From Chryseobacterium aurantiacum (GTDB lineage Bacteria > Bacteroidota > Bacteroidia > Flavobacteriales > Weeksellaceae), in NCBI RefSeq assembly GCF_003020585.1, contig NZ_PXUE01000001.1, positions 1 to 64,000 on the forward strand: 64,000 bases of DNA, in the 5' to 3' direction. Every line of letters starts with the position of its first letter. Within the stretch, counting starts at the first letter, position 1. The notes beneath the pieces are model-generated. The model had not been told where the DNA came from and made no database searches. It saw only the letters and a list, made by a program, of their open reading frames with translations. The position numbers and the translations under genes are program-made. Shown here piece by piece: positions 16,136-24,958 of the stretch.

Positions 16136-19024
16136 ATGAATGTATTTAAAATCCCTGTCTCAGTAACTTATTTAACGGGTAGGGTATTACTTATTGGTGC
16201 AATATCTGCTTCACCGATGTTCCTATCTCAGAAAAAAGACAGCTTAAAGGAAAAAACCATCGATGAGGTTGTTGTTATAGGGTACGGAACACAGAAGAAA
16301 AGTAAAGTGTCCGGTGCTGTTGCAGAAGCTTCGCTGGATAAGCTTAGTTCAAGATCTTTATCTGGAGTTGGAGAGGTACTTCAGGGAAAAGCTGCCGGAG
16401 TAACGGTGGTAAATGAAGGGGGAGATCCTAATGGCTCGCCTAAGGTAAATATCCGTGGTTTGGGAGGGGTAAATGGAGAAACTCCTCTTTACGTTGTGGA
16501 TGGCGTAGTTTTTAACGGAACCCCTGCCATTAATCCTAATGATATTCAGGATATTTCTGTGCTTAAGGATGCTTCTGCTGCAATTTACGGAGCAAGATCT
16601 TCCGGAGGGGTAATCCTTATTACCACAAAAAGAGGTAAAAAAGGGAGTCTGACTATTGATTTTGATGTTAAATACGGAATCAACCAGGCATGGAAGTTAA
16701 GAGAATCTTTAAATGCTGCAGAATTTCAGGACGTAATGCGTCAGGCATATACTAATGCGGGGAAACTAAATAGTCTTCCACTAGCTTTCAATTCGGAAAA
16801 ATATGCTGATGGCGGAATTACAAGAACAGACTGGATGAAAGAAATTTTCCGCACAGGAACCATTCAGGAATATAATGTAAACCTAAGCGGTGGAAATGAA
16901 AAATCCAGATTCTTTGTAGGAATGAATCACAGGAATCTCGAGGGAATTTTATTAAACACCCAGGCAAAAAGATATAATTTCAGGGTAAACTCTGAACATA
17001 AAGTGAAAGACTGGCTGACGTTTGGAGAGAATATGTATTATAATTATTCCCAGGGAAATACTGCCAACACAAAGAACGGTTATACGGGAGCTTTGGTTGC
17101 CGCGATGTATTATCCGCCCAATGTCCCTGTATATACACCAACAGGAGCTTTTTCTGGATTACCCATTGATGTGGCAGGAGGTTATGGAGATATGATCAAC
17201 CCTGTTGCCTATCTTAAAAGGATCAGTATTCAAAACCCTACCCATGAGATTTTGATCAATCCTTATGTAGAAATTACTTTGGCTAAAGATTTAAAATTCC
17301 GTTCAAATTTTTCTCAGACATTTAAGATCGGAAATGTTAAAGAATTTACTCCCAGAGTATTGGAGGTAGGAAAAATATTTGATACCAATAGTCTGGAATA
17401 TCAGTCTAACAACATATCCACTTCTCTTGCCGAACAGCTCCTTACGTATAAGCTAACAACTGGTAAGCACAATTTTGATTTTCTTGCAGGATTTACTTTT
17501 CAGAAAACAACTGAAGATGGTTTCAAAGCTAAAGCTTTTGATTTCAGAAGTGAAGCAGAGGTGTTCAGATATCTTCAAAATGCAGCAGATACCAATAAAG
17601 AATTATACAGTTATAAATATCAGCAGTCTCTGGTATCTTATCTGGCAAGAGCCAACTATGACTATGCAGGTAAGTATATTATCAGTTTGCTGGGAAGAAG
17701 AGACGGAACTTCTCTGGTTGCTAAACAAAATAAGGTAGCCAATTATTATTCCATTTCCGGAGGATGGGTGGTTTCCAAAGAAAACTTTATGAACGATATT
17801 TCCTGGCTTTCCAATCTGAAACTAAGAGGAAGCTACGGAATTCTAGGGAACCTGGGAGGAGTTTCTTATCAGGCAGTGAATCCTCTGATGGTAAGGGATA
17901 ATAATATTATTTTTGGACAGGATCCATCACAGAATATTGCCTATTATGCTACAACATTTCCTAATTCAGATATAAAATGGGGGAAATCTGAGCAAACCAA
18001 TTTTGGGGTAGATGCTTCTTTCCTGCGAAACAGTCTTTCCTTACAGTTTGATTATTTTGTTAAGAATTCACGAGACCAGATTTTCAACGTTAATCTTTCA
18101 AGTACATCCGGTTATATAGATCAATATGTGAATGCTGGATTGTTTCAGGATAAAGGATTCGAATTAGGAATCAATTATAACAGCAAAAACACAGGCGATT
18201 TTACCTATTCAATAGGCGCTACTTTCAGTCAACTAAAAAATACGGCGAAGCAATTGGCCGGTGTAGACGAGATCTTTATCAATAGTAATAATGTTCGGGG
18301 AGTATTGAAGCCTACCAGAATAAAAGTAGGAGAATCTCTTTATTCTTATTATGGTTACAGAACAGACGGGATTTTCCAGACTCAGGCAGAAATTGATAAT
18401 TATAAAGATGCCAACGGTAACCTTATTCAGCCTAATGCTAAACCGGGAGATATCAAATTCCTGAAAAAAGATGGAAATACCGGAGTATTGAACAACAATG
18501 ATTTTGTAAACCTTGGAAATCCATATCCTAAATTCTCTTACGGACTATCTTACAATATGTCATGGAAGAACTTTGATCTTAACCTATTCTTTCAGGGAGT
18601 ATATGGAAACAAAATATTTAATGGATTGAAGTTTATTTCATTAAATCCGGGTGGAACAGGGCAGAACTATAACATGGACAGGGATATCCTGAACGCGTGG
18701 ACTCCGCAGAATACCAATACCAATATTCCTAGAGTAGTACAAGGTGACCCAAGTGGTAATTACTCCAAAGTATCAGATTTCTATGTGGAAGATGGCTCTT
18801 ATTTTAGATTGAAAAACCTTACGATTGGATATTCATTGCCACAGGAGCTTTATAAAAGACTTGATGTAAATAAAATAAGAGTATATGTAACGAGCAATAA
18901 CCTCTTTACCATTACCAAATATACAGGCTTTGATCCTGAAGTAGGCATGGAAACATATGGTGTGGATACCGGAAGATATCCTCAGGCCCGGTCATTTATT
19001 TTCGGACTGGAAGTAGGGTTCTAA
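16136..19024 (+). CDS. SusC/RagA-type TonB-dependent receptor (second pair), lacking the N-terminal regulatory domain
   Basis: From the ATG at 16136 the protein has 962 residues. The N-terminus is a hydrophobic export segment (about 1-34). The plug domain starts almost at once with TIDEVVVIGYGTQKK and continues with VVDGVVFNGTPAINPNDIQDISVLKDASAAIYGARSSGGVILITTKRG in segments. The usual carboxypeptidase-regulatory-like domain before the plug is missing. The barrel follows and ends FIFGLEVGF. It imports a ligand with its SusD partner (start 26 bp downstream). The nearby phosphodiesterase-phosphatase gene suggests an organophosphate ligand, an inference from context. An in-frame GTG at 16088 exists, but the promoter box at 16107-16114 makes it unlikely. 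Confidence 0.93.
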   Translation: MNVFKIPVSVTYLTGRVLLIGAISASPMFLSQKKDSLKEKTIDEVVVIGYGTQKKSKVSGAVAEASLDKLSSRSLSGVGEVLQGKAAGVTVVNEGGDPNGSPKVNIRGLGGVNGETPLYVVDGVVFNGTPAINPNDIQDISVLKDASAAIYGARSSGGVILITTKRGKKGSLTIDFDVKYGINQAWKLRESLNAAEFQDVMRQAYTNAGKLNSLPLAFNSEKYADGGITRTDWMKEIFRTGTIQEYNVNLSGGNEKSRFFVGMNHRNLEGILLNTQAKRYNFRVNSEHKVKDWLTFGENMYYNYSQGNTANTKNGYTGALVAAMYYPPNVPVYTPTGAFSGLPIDVAGGYGDMINPVAYLKRISIQNPTHEILINPYVEITLAKDLKFRSNFSQTFKIGNVKEFTPRVLEVGKIFDTNSLEYQSNNISTSLAEQLLTYKLTTGKHNFDFLAGFTFQKTTEDGFKAKAFDFRSEAEVFRYLQNAADTNKELYSYKYQQSLVSYLARANYDYAGKYIISLLGRRDGTSLVAKQNKVANYYSISGGWVVSKENFMNDISWLSNLKLRGSYGILGNLGGVSYQAVNPLMVRDNNIIFGQDPSQNIAYYATTFPNSDIKWGKSEQTNFGVDASFLRNSLSLQFDYFVKNSRDQIFNVNLSSTSGYIDQYVNAGLFQDKGFELGINYNSKNTGDFTYSIGATFSQLKNTAKQLAGVDEIFINSNNVRGVLKPTRIKVGESLYSYYGYRTDGIFQTQAEIDNYKDANGNLIQPNAKPGDIKFLKKDGNTGVLNNNDFVNLGNPYPKFSYGLSYNMSWKNFDLNLFFQGVYGNKIFNGLKFISLNPGGTGQNYNMDRDILNAWTPQNTNTNIPRVVQGDPSGNYSKVSDFYVEDGSYFRLKNLTIGYSLPQELYKRLDVNKIRVYVTSNNLFTITKYTGFDPEVGMETYGVDTGRYPQARSFIFGLEVGF

Positions 19025-19050
19025 TCTAAACAAATTTAAAATTTAAAAAG

Positions 19051-20559
19051 ATGAAATTTTTCAATACAATAATTGTACTAACATGGCTATCCGCATCATT
19101 GTTGTCATGTACCAATGAACTGGATATACAGCCTGAGGGAACTCCAACAGAAGCCAGCTTCTGGAAAACGGAAAATGACCTGATTACCGGAGCCAATGCC
19201 ATGTATAAACCACTTTCCGATAGTGAATTCTATGGAAGAGGATTTTTCTGGTTCATCAATGCCAGTGACGATATGGTAACAGGAAGATCAAAAAGTGAGG
19301 CGGATAATGTGAAGAACTTTAGCAGTAACTATATCGCGGCAGGAGATCTGGAAACACAATGGAACAAAAGATATACTGTGATTGGAGTTGCCAACCGGGT
19401 GATCCGTAATGTTAATAATATTCAGGCTTCACAGGCCGTTAAAAATAAGTATTTGGGGGAAGCATTGTTTATGAGCAGCAGAATGTATTTTGAGCTCGCC
19501 TACAGTTATGGAAATGAAAAAGCAGGTATTCCTATTATAGATCGTACCAAAGAACCGGATCCAAACCCAATTCCAAGAGCATCCAATGTGATGGAAAATT
19601 ACAATTATATTGTCAATGACCTGAAAAAAGCTGCTGAATTATTACCAAGCCAGGCAGAACTTCCTGCTAAAGATTACGGAAGACCTCATAAAGCCGCAGC
19701 ATGGGCGCTTTTATCAAAAGTATACCTGTTTATGAAGGATTGGCAAAATGCAGCATATTGGGCAAATGAAGTAATGACAAAGGGAAATAGAAATCTTTTG
19801 AATAATTATGCAGATGTCTTCAAAGCAGAAAATAATTACAGCTCAGAATATATCTGGTCTATTCCAAGTACCCCCAAATTTAATTCAGTGGGAAGTATTC
19901 TTCCGGGGGTCATGTTAGAAAATAAAGGTTGGGGAGAATATAACGGATGGGGATATTTTCAGCCGACCAAAGAATTGTATGATGAGTATGAATCCGGAGA
20001 TCTTAGAAGAGGAGCAACAGTTCTTAAATTAGGTGATAAATTCACTTTTAACGGAACAGAAAGAACATATGCGTCTTCCAACTCTCTCACAGGGTATCAG
20101 TTTAATAAATATATGGATGCTTTTAAATATCCGCTGAGCAGTGGCCATGTAAGTGCCAATGGAGACTACCCTTGTACAGACCTTGCCGTTCCTATTATGC
20201 GTTATGCTGAGGTTATTCTGATCAGAGCCGAGGCCTTATTGATGTCAGGCGGAAATGCAGACGCAGAAATCAACCTCATTAGAAAACGTGCGGGACTAGC
20301 TCCTAAAACCGGATGTACAATGGCTGATCTGAAGCACGAAAGACGTTGCGAATTAGCAGGTGAATGGGCAGACAGGCATAGAGATCTTGTACGCTGGGGA
20401 GATGCTCAGTCAACGTATTCTCAGCCTTTACACGGGATAGACGGAAAAGTGGTATGGGCAGCAAGAAGCTTCAATCCTGCAATCCATAACGTATGGGCAG
20501 TTCCACAGGCCGAAATCGTTAATAGTCACGGAGTGGTTAAACAGAACGAAGGTTGGTAA
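19051..20559 (+). CDS. SusD/RagB-like surface lipoprotein (second pair)
   Basis: The 502-residue lipoprotein has its lipobox at LLSC (Cys about 20). The mature start TNELDIQPEGTPTEASFWKTENDLITGANAMYKPL is typical of RagB/SusD proteins. Other family marks are the helical segment LGEALFMSSRMYFELAYSYG, VMRYAE-like IMRYAEVILIRAEALL, and the C-terminal domain with RRCELAGEWADRHRDLVRWGDA. It acts at the cell surface as a ligand-capturing lid for the SusC encoded just upstream. A perfect 36-nt palindrome follows it by 23 bp, before the phosphatase gene. The ligand cannot be read from sequence. The second SusD is a different subfamily from the one at 8243-9763, so the two pairs probably bind different ligands. 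Confidence 0.95.
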   Translation: MKFFNTIIVLTWLSASLLSCTNELDIQPEGTPTEASFWKTENDLITGANAMYKPLSDSEFYGRGFFWFINASDDMVTGRSKSEADNVKNFSSNYIAAGDLETQWNKRYTVIGVANRVIRNVNNIQASQAVKNKYLGEALFMSSRMYFELAYSYGNEKAGIPIIDRTKEPDPNPIPRASNVMENYNYIVNDLKKAAELLPSQAELPAKDYGRPHKAAAWALLSKVYLFMKDWQNAAYWANEVMTKGNRNLLNNYADVFKAENNYSSEYIWSIPSTPKFNSVGSILPGVMLENKGWGEYNGWGYFQPTKELYDEYESGDLRRGATVLKLGDKFTFNGTERTYASSNSLTGYQFNKYMDAFKYPLSSGHVSANGDYPCTDLAVPIMRYAEVILIRAEALLMSGGNADAEINLIRKRAGLAPKTGCTMADLKHERRCELAGEWADRHRDLVRWGDAQSTYSQPLHGIDGKVVWAARSFNPAIHNVWAVPQAEIVNSHGVVKQNEGW

Positions 20560-20582
20560 AATTTTAATCTTAAATAGTATTC

Positions 20583-20623
20583 ACTATATCATTACAGAAA
20601 TTTCTGTAATGATATAGTTTTTT
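20583..20623 (+). terminator. Perfect 36-nt palindrome plus T run between susD and phosphatase
   Basis: ACTATATCATTACAGAAA (20583-20600) is followed directly by its exact reverse complement (20601-20618), then by T residues to 20623. It looks like an intrinsic terminator. The next gene starts only 12 nt after the T run, and I see no TAnnTTTG box in between, so the phosphatase must be expressed by read-through or by mRNA processing. Confidence 0.8.
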
Positions 20624-20634
20624 AAACACGTCTT

Positions 20635-22461
20635 ATGAAATTATCAAAAATATTAGGATTACTGGCTTTGGCCGTTTTTTTCGAAAATCAGGCACAGAAT
20701 TATTTGAATTATAATGTTGGAAATGCACATTCTCACAATGATTATATGCAGGGAATTCCTTTCTGGCAGGCTTACTATGCTGAATTTGGTTCCATTGAAG
20801 CAGATGTTTTTCTGGTGAAAGGCAAACTTTGGGTCGCTCACACAGAAAAAGAACTTTCAGCAGACAGAACACTTGAAAATCTTTATCTGGATCCTATTTC
20901 AAAGCAAATAAAGCTGAACAAAGGGAATATTTACCCTGATGCTAATAAAAAACTACAATTGCTTGTCGACATCAAGCAGGACTATAAAACAACCCTGAAC
21001 GCATTGGTAAGTACCCTGAAGAAATACCCTGAAATTACAGGAAGCTCGGGGGTGAAAATTGTTATTACCGGCGGTAGGCCCCAGCCTGCGGATTTTAAAA
21101 ATTATCCCAGCTATCTTTATTTTGATGGAGATCTTGACAAAAACTATTCTGCTGACCAGTTGAAAAGGGTAGGGATGTTCAGTGCAGATCTTCCTGGGCT
21201 GGTAAAATGGAATGGAAAAGGTATTCCGAGAGATGAAGAAACAGAAAAGATAAAAAAAGCTGTTGATAAGTCCCATGCTCAACAAAAACCTATGCGCTTT
21301 TATGGAGCTCCCGATTTTCCCAATGCATGGGTAAACCTAATGGATATGGGAGTAGATTACATCAATACAGATCATATTCCGGATCTTAAAAAATTCATGA
21401 ATACCATTCCAAAGAATTTTTACAAAAATACAAAGGAGTACGCAACCTATACTCCAACTTATAAAACAGATGGAATCAGTAAAAAGGTGAAAAATGTGAT
21501 TCTTTTGATTCCGGATGGAACTTCCCTGCCTCAATATTATGCTGCTTTTACAGCAAACAAAGGAAAGTTGAATGTCTTTAATATGAAATCAACCGGTTTA
21601 TCCAAAACCAATTCTTCCAATGCTTATGTAACTGATTCTGCACCGGGATCTACAGCATTTGCAACAGGAGTAAAAACAAAAAATACATTTGTAGGAGTTG
21701 ATGATACAGGAAAGTCTTTGGCTCAGATTCCTGATATTATTGCAGCTAAAGGATGGGTGTCTGGTCTTATTTCTACAGGAGATGTTACTGATGCTACGCC
21801 GGCAGACTTTTATGCACACTCAGATAACAGAAACAGCTCGGAACCCATTTTAAAGGATTTTGCAGGCTCAAAAACCAAAATTTTAATTGGAGGGCCTACC
21901 AGTGGATTAACAAAAGAAACCGAACAAAAACTTAAGGAAGCAAAAATAGATCTATTTCAAAACCTCAAATCTGTTGGGAAAATAAATAATCGTACCCTGA
22001 TCATTGATCCTCTGGCTTCACAAAGAGTAACCAATGGAAGAGGAAATTGGCTGGCCGATGCCTTTGATCTTACCTTAAATGATTTAAAAAATAATAAAAA
22101 AGGTTTTTTCATGATGGTGGAAGCTTCCCAGACTGATGGCGGCGGGCACAGTAATAATATAGAACAATTGGTTACTGAATTGCTGGATTTCGATCATGTG
22201 GTGGGGAAAGCCATGAAGTTTGCAGATGAAAACAAAGAAACATTAGTAATTGTAGTGGGAGACCACGAAACCGGTGGTTTAACCCTTTTGGACGGAAGCT
22301 TAAAAGACGGATGGATATTCGGAAACTTCAGTACAAATGATCATACCTCTATTCCGTCAAGTGTTTTTGCCTATGGTCCGAATTCAAAGGAATTTACAGG
22401 CATGTTTGAAAACACCGAAATTTTCAACAAAATACTCGCAGCTTACGGAATTCAGAAATAG
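20635..22461 (+). CDS. Fusion of a GDPD/PI-PLC-like phosphodiesterase and alkaline phosphatase
   Basis: The 608-residue protein has a signal peptide (about 1-20). The N-terminal domain (about 24-265) reads as a PLC-like phosphodiesterase TIM barrel: NAHSHNDYMQG, SIEADVFLVKGKLWVAHTEKE, and a late MGVDYINTDHIPDL, as in Aim6-like members of the GDPD superfamily. The C-terminal domain (about 280-608) is an alkaline phosphatase. It has the metal-binding VILLIPDGTSLPQYYA, the nucleophile motif VTDSAPGSTAFATG, DVTDATPADFYAH, MVEASQTDGGGHSNN, VVGDHETGG and a final TNDHTSIP histidine. Such an enzyme could cleave a glycerophosphodiester and then release inorganic phosphate from the monoester in the periplasm or at the surface. 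It follows a SusC-SusD pair and precedes a convergent PI-PLC gene. Confidence 0.9.
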   Translation: MKLSKILGLLALAVFFENQAQNYLNYNVGNAHSHNDYMQGIPFWQAYYAEFGSIEADVFLVKGKLWVAHTEKELSADRTLENLYLDPISKQIKLNKGNIYPDANKKLQLLVDIKQDYKTTLNALVSTLKKYPEITGSSGVKIVITGGRPQPADFKNYPSYLYFDGDLDKNYSADQLKRVGMFSADLPGLVKWNGKGIPRDEETEKIKKAVDKSHAQQKPMRFYGAPDFPNAWVNLMDMGVDYINTDHIPDLKKFMNTIPKNFYKNTKEYATYTPTYKTDGISKKVKNVILLIPDGTSLPQYYAAFTANKGKLNVFNMKSTGLSKTNSSNAYVTDSAPGSTAFATGVKTKNTFVGVDDTGKSLAQIPDIIAAKGWVSGLISTGDVTDATPADFYAHSDNRNSSEPILKDFAGSKTKILIGGPTSGLTKETEQKLKEAKIDLFQNLKSVGKINNRTLIIDPLASQRVTNGRGNWLADAFDLTLNDLKNNKKGFFMMVEASQTDGGGHSNNIEQLVTELLDFDHVVGKAMKFADENKETLVIVVGDHETGGLTLLDGSLKDGWIFGNFSTNDHTSIPSSVFAYGPNSKEFTGMFENTEIFNKILAAYGIQK

Positions 22462-22488
22462 CTTTTGATTTTTTTTCTCTTTATAAAG

Positions 22489-22518
22489 AAAGGCCGTTTC
22501 AAAAAAGAAACGGCCTTT
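22489..22518. terminator. Bidirectional hairpin between convergent phosphatase and PI-PLC genes
   Basis: AAAGGCCGTTTC (22489-22500) and GAAACGGCCTTT (22507-22518) form a perfect 12-bp stem with a 6-A loop. It lies between the two convergent stop codons and could serve both. Confidence 0.85.
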
Positions 22519-22541
22519 GAGTATATCTAACAAATAATAAT

Positions 22542-23540
22542 TTAGAAATTGGTTTTAACAATAAGTTCAGAAAGCTCAGCATTCACAAAGTCCATTGGCA
22601 TAATCCCAAATGATCCGTGCGTATTTGTTTGAAAGAATGTTTTAAGCTTTGGATTAATATTGTTTGAAACGGTAGGGATGCTCGGGATTCCAAATATTCC
22701 TGGTTTATAACCGCTGGTAAAGTTGATGAAAAGTCTATCGTTATTACTGTTTTTTGCTTCATTCAAAAGACTGGAGACTCCATTCCATTTATCATCATTG
22801 TTAGTCACCTTATAATAATCCTGAACTTTAAGCAACGCCCCTGAGTTATTAATTTCAAATGTCGTATTATCTGCCCATGCCGTTGCATTAATTCCTTTTG
22901 CTGTCTCAGCAGAGAACCTCCTCAATAATCTGATCTTTCCTCTAATCTCTCCAAGAGTAGGAATATTAGTTCCCAGATTCCATTTCGATGGATTTTTCTG
23001 AACATAAGAATCAAAAGTTTTCTCGAAGCTTCTTGTGGTATTGGATGCATCATGCTCTTCCTTTACTGACATAATGATTGTTTCAGATGGATGGCTGTCC
23101 AAAAATGCATTGCAGGCATTAAGTACATCATCAAAGTTGAGGTTCTGATAAATAGGGCCATGATGAATGGTAAAAGAATTATCAATGTGCCTGCAACGGA
23201 TATCAAGAAAACGAACACCCGCGTTAAGCTGTTCACTGATGCTGAGATTTTGGGTTTTTGCAGTACCTGTTACTACAGGAGCATCTATACGTGCTCCGGA
23301 ATCATGCGTTCCTGGGATTGAAATCCTGGAAATCGAAATATTATCCTGAAGAGCAGACATCCAGCTGTTCATTTCAATAGGAGCTAAAGAAGATAATTTA
23401 GAGCTTGCTTTTTCAATGGAAGTAGGGCTTGCTTCATTGGAATCTCTTTCTATAAGACCATCAGAGCAAGAAAAAAAGACAGCTGCAGTAGCCATACTAA
23501 GGGTAAAGGTTTTTACATATTTCATGGGGTGCTTGAACAT
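22542..23540 (-). CDS. Phosphatidylinositol-specific phospholipase C-like lipoprotein
   Basis: The 332-residue protein has a lipoprotein signal ending FFSC (Cys about 25). The catalytic X domain shows SISRISIPGTHDSGA with the first catalytic His, then LDIRCRHIDNSFTIHHGPIYQ with the second. FLDSHPSETIIMSVKEEHD and a late FINFTSGYK segment follow. These are typical of bacterial PI-PLC, a metal-independent enzyme that cleaves phosphatidylinositol or GPI anchors to diacylglycerol and cyclic inositol phosphate. Being a lipoprotein, it probably works at the outer membrane or on the cell surface. A second ATG five codons in (MKYVKTF) is an equally plausible start. The neighbouring phosphatase and SusCD pair support a shared role in phospholipid breakdown. 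Confidence 0.93.
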   Translation of the reverse strand: MFKHPMKYVKTFTLSMATAAVFFSCSDGLIERDSNEASPTSIEKASSKLSSLAPIEMNSWMSALQDNISISRISIPGTHDSGARIDAPVVTGTAKTQNLSISEQLNAGVRFLDIRCRHIDNSFTIHHGPIYQNLNFDDVLNACNAFLDSHPSETIIMSVKEEHDASNTTRSFEKTFDSYVQKNPSKWNLGTNIPTLGEIRGKIRLLRRFSAETAKGINATAWADNTTFEINNSGALLKVQDYYKVTNNDDKWNGVSSLLNEAKNSNNDRLFINFTSGYKPGIFGIPSIPTVSNNINPKLKTFFQTNTHGSFGIMPMDFVNAELSELIVKTNF

Positions 23541-23688
23541 AGTTTATATTTTTAATTGTATTTAAAATTAATAATATATCAAGCAATGAGGAGTTAATTT
23601 AACTTTAAAAGATAATTAAGTTGCTGAGAATAAAAAAGAACGCAGATAAAAATCAAATACAAGAAATTTATCGCGCCCTATTTGCTTT

Positions 23689-24372
23689 CTAAAAAATGAA
23701 ATCTTCTTTCAGTCCGGGAATTTTAAACTTATGTTCCCCGATTTTGAAATTTTCCATTTTTATTGGGTATTGAAACTTATGGGTAAACTCTTTATAAAAA
23801 TCTTCAGGGATCTTTTCATTGTCATTACAAGATGAAAAGTCCTTGTCAACAATAACCTTTCCTGTAGAAAAATTGATTTCATAGGTAAAATCAAACTCAC
23901 AGGTGTCTGCAAAATTTTCGTGGGCACCGATCAGGTAAAAATCGCCATTCTGAAATCTAAAAGTATGTTTATAGGTTAAAGAATGCCGGGAATTGGTATT
24001 AAACTCCTGAGTAATTGAAAGAGCAGCAGTTTTTATAAAAATTTTTGGAGGAGTATTATATTCAGGATAAAAGCCTGTTCCGCTAGAAAATAGGAGGATA
24101 GAGTTTTCTTTCCATATCTTAAGTTTTCCATGATCCTGTTTCAGAATGTATAGAATTCTTTTAAAGTCCTTATGCTCGGGATAATCTTTGTTTTCTGAAG
24201 CTTTTTGATCAGTCTCCAGTATAATTACTGTTTCCTCTTTTCCATCTTTATCCAGATCTCCTTTCTCCTCCGTAATTTTTGTGTATCCTTTCGGAATTGA
24301 AAAATCTTTCAGATTTTGTGCATTTGAAAGGGTACTGAATGATATTGTAATAAGGAAAAAAAGATTTTTCAT
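23689..24372 (-). CDS. Secreted protein of unknown function with FG-GAP-like segment
   Basis: The 227-residue protein has a signal peptide (about 1-18, ending LSNAQ). Near the N-terminus of the mature part is GDLDKDGKEETVIILE, the kind of Asp-rich calcium-binding loop found in FG-GAP or dockerin-like repeats. The rest is beta-rich with two cysteines (DTCEFDF and SSCND) that may pair. I do not recognise a family. It follows the gene at 24388-24876 by 15 nt on the same strand, so the two are probably one operon. Neither gene has a clear link to the phospholipase or aroA neighbours. Confidence 0.75.
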   Translation of the reverse strand: MKNLFFLITISFSTLSNAQNLKDFSIPKGYTKITEEKGDLDKDGKEETVIILETDQKASENKDYPEHKDFKRILYILKQDHGKLKIWKENSILLFSSGTGFYPEYNTPPKIFIKTAALSITQEFNTNSRHSLTYKHTFRFQNGDFYLIGAHENFADTCEFDFTYEINFSTGKVIVDKDFSSCNDNEKIPEDFYKEFTHKFQYPIKMENFKIGEHKFKIPGLKEDFIF

Positions 24373-24387
24373 AGAATAGTCTTGAAA

Positions 24388-24876
24388 TTATAATCCCGTA
24401 TCTTCTTTTTCTATCAATCCGGATTCCTCCAGGTGGCACATACAGCCTTTTATGGTTTTGTAGATTCCTGCAATATTAGTTTCCTTACCCTTGCTGTCCG
24501 TTACAGTGACTCCTGTAGAATAGGATTCATCCTCTGCATAGTAACTTCTGAATAGCTGATATTGGTAGCCATTATTGGTAAACGTAAGATAATTAAGCTC
24601 CATTCCTGCATTTTGCTTTCCTCCGCCTCTGAAATAAGAATTGTACTTGAATTTTTTCCAACTGTCTTTTGTTCTTTCCGCCGGAAACTCCATTTCTACA
24701 TGATTTTTACTTCCAAAACGATATTGAATGTATTCATCCTTTTTATCCTTTACCAATGCCATTTTCTTTCCTGCTTTTGTTTCGAAGGAAAAAATAATTT
24801 CTTCATTGGGAAGAAGATACTGCGCCCAAATGGATAGGGGGAACGTTAAAGCAAATAGGATTAAATACTTTTTCAT
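24388..24876 (-). CDS. Small secreted protein of unknown function
   Basis: The 162-residue protein has a signal peptide (about 1-18, ending SIWAQ). The mature part has no recognisable catalytic motif. It contains a pair of cysteines close together (GCMCHLEESG) near the C-terminus and is basic in the middle. It is probably cotranscribed with the downstream unknown at 23689-24372. An 82-bp gap separates it from aroA on the same strand. Function is unknown. Confidence 0.7.
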   Translation of the reverse strand: MKKYLILFALTFPLSIWAQYLLPNEEIIFSFETKAGKKMALVKDKKDEYIQYRFGSKNHVEMEFPAERTKDSWKKFKYNSYFRGGGKQNAGMELNYLTFTNNGYQYQLFRSYYAEDESYSTGVTVTDSKGKETNIAGIYKTIKGCMCHLEESGLIEKEDTGL

Positions 24877-24958
24877 GAAATGGTGTTATTTATAAATGTA
24901 GTAATTTAAAAAGACTTAGCAGCTCATTTTCAAATTACTACATTTTCAAATTGTTAAA

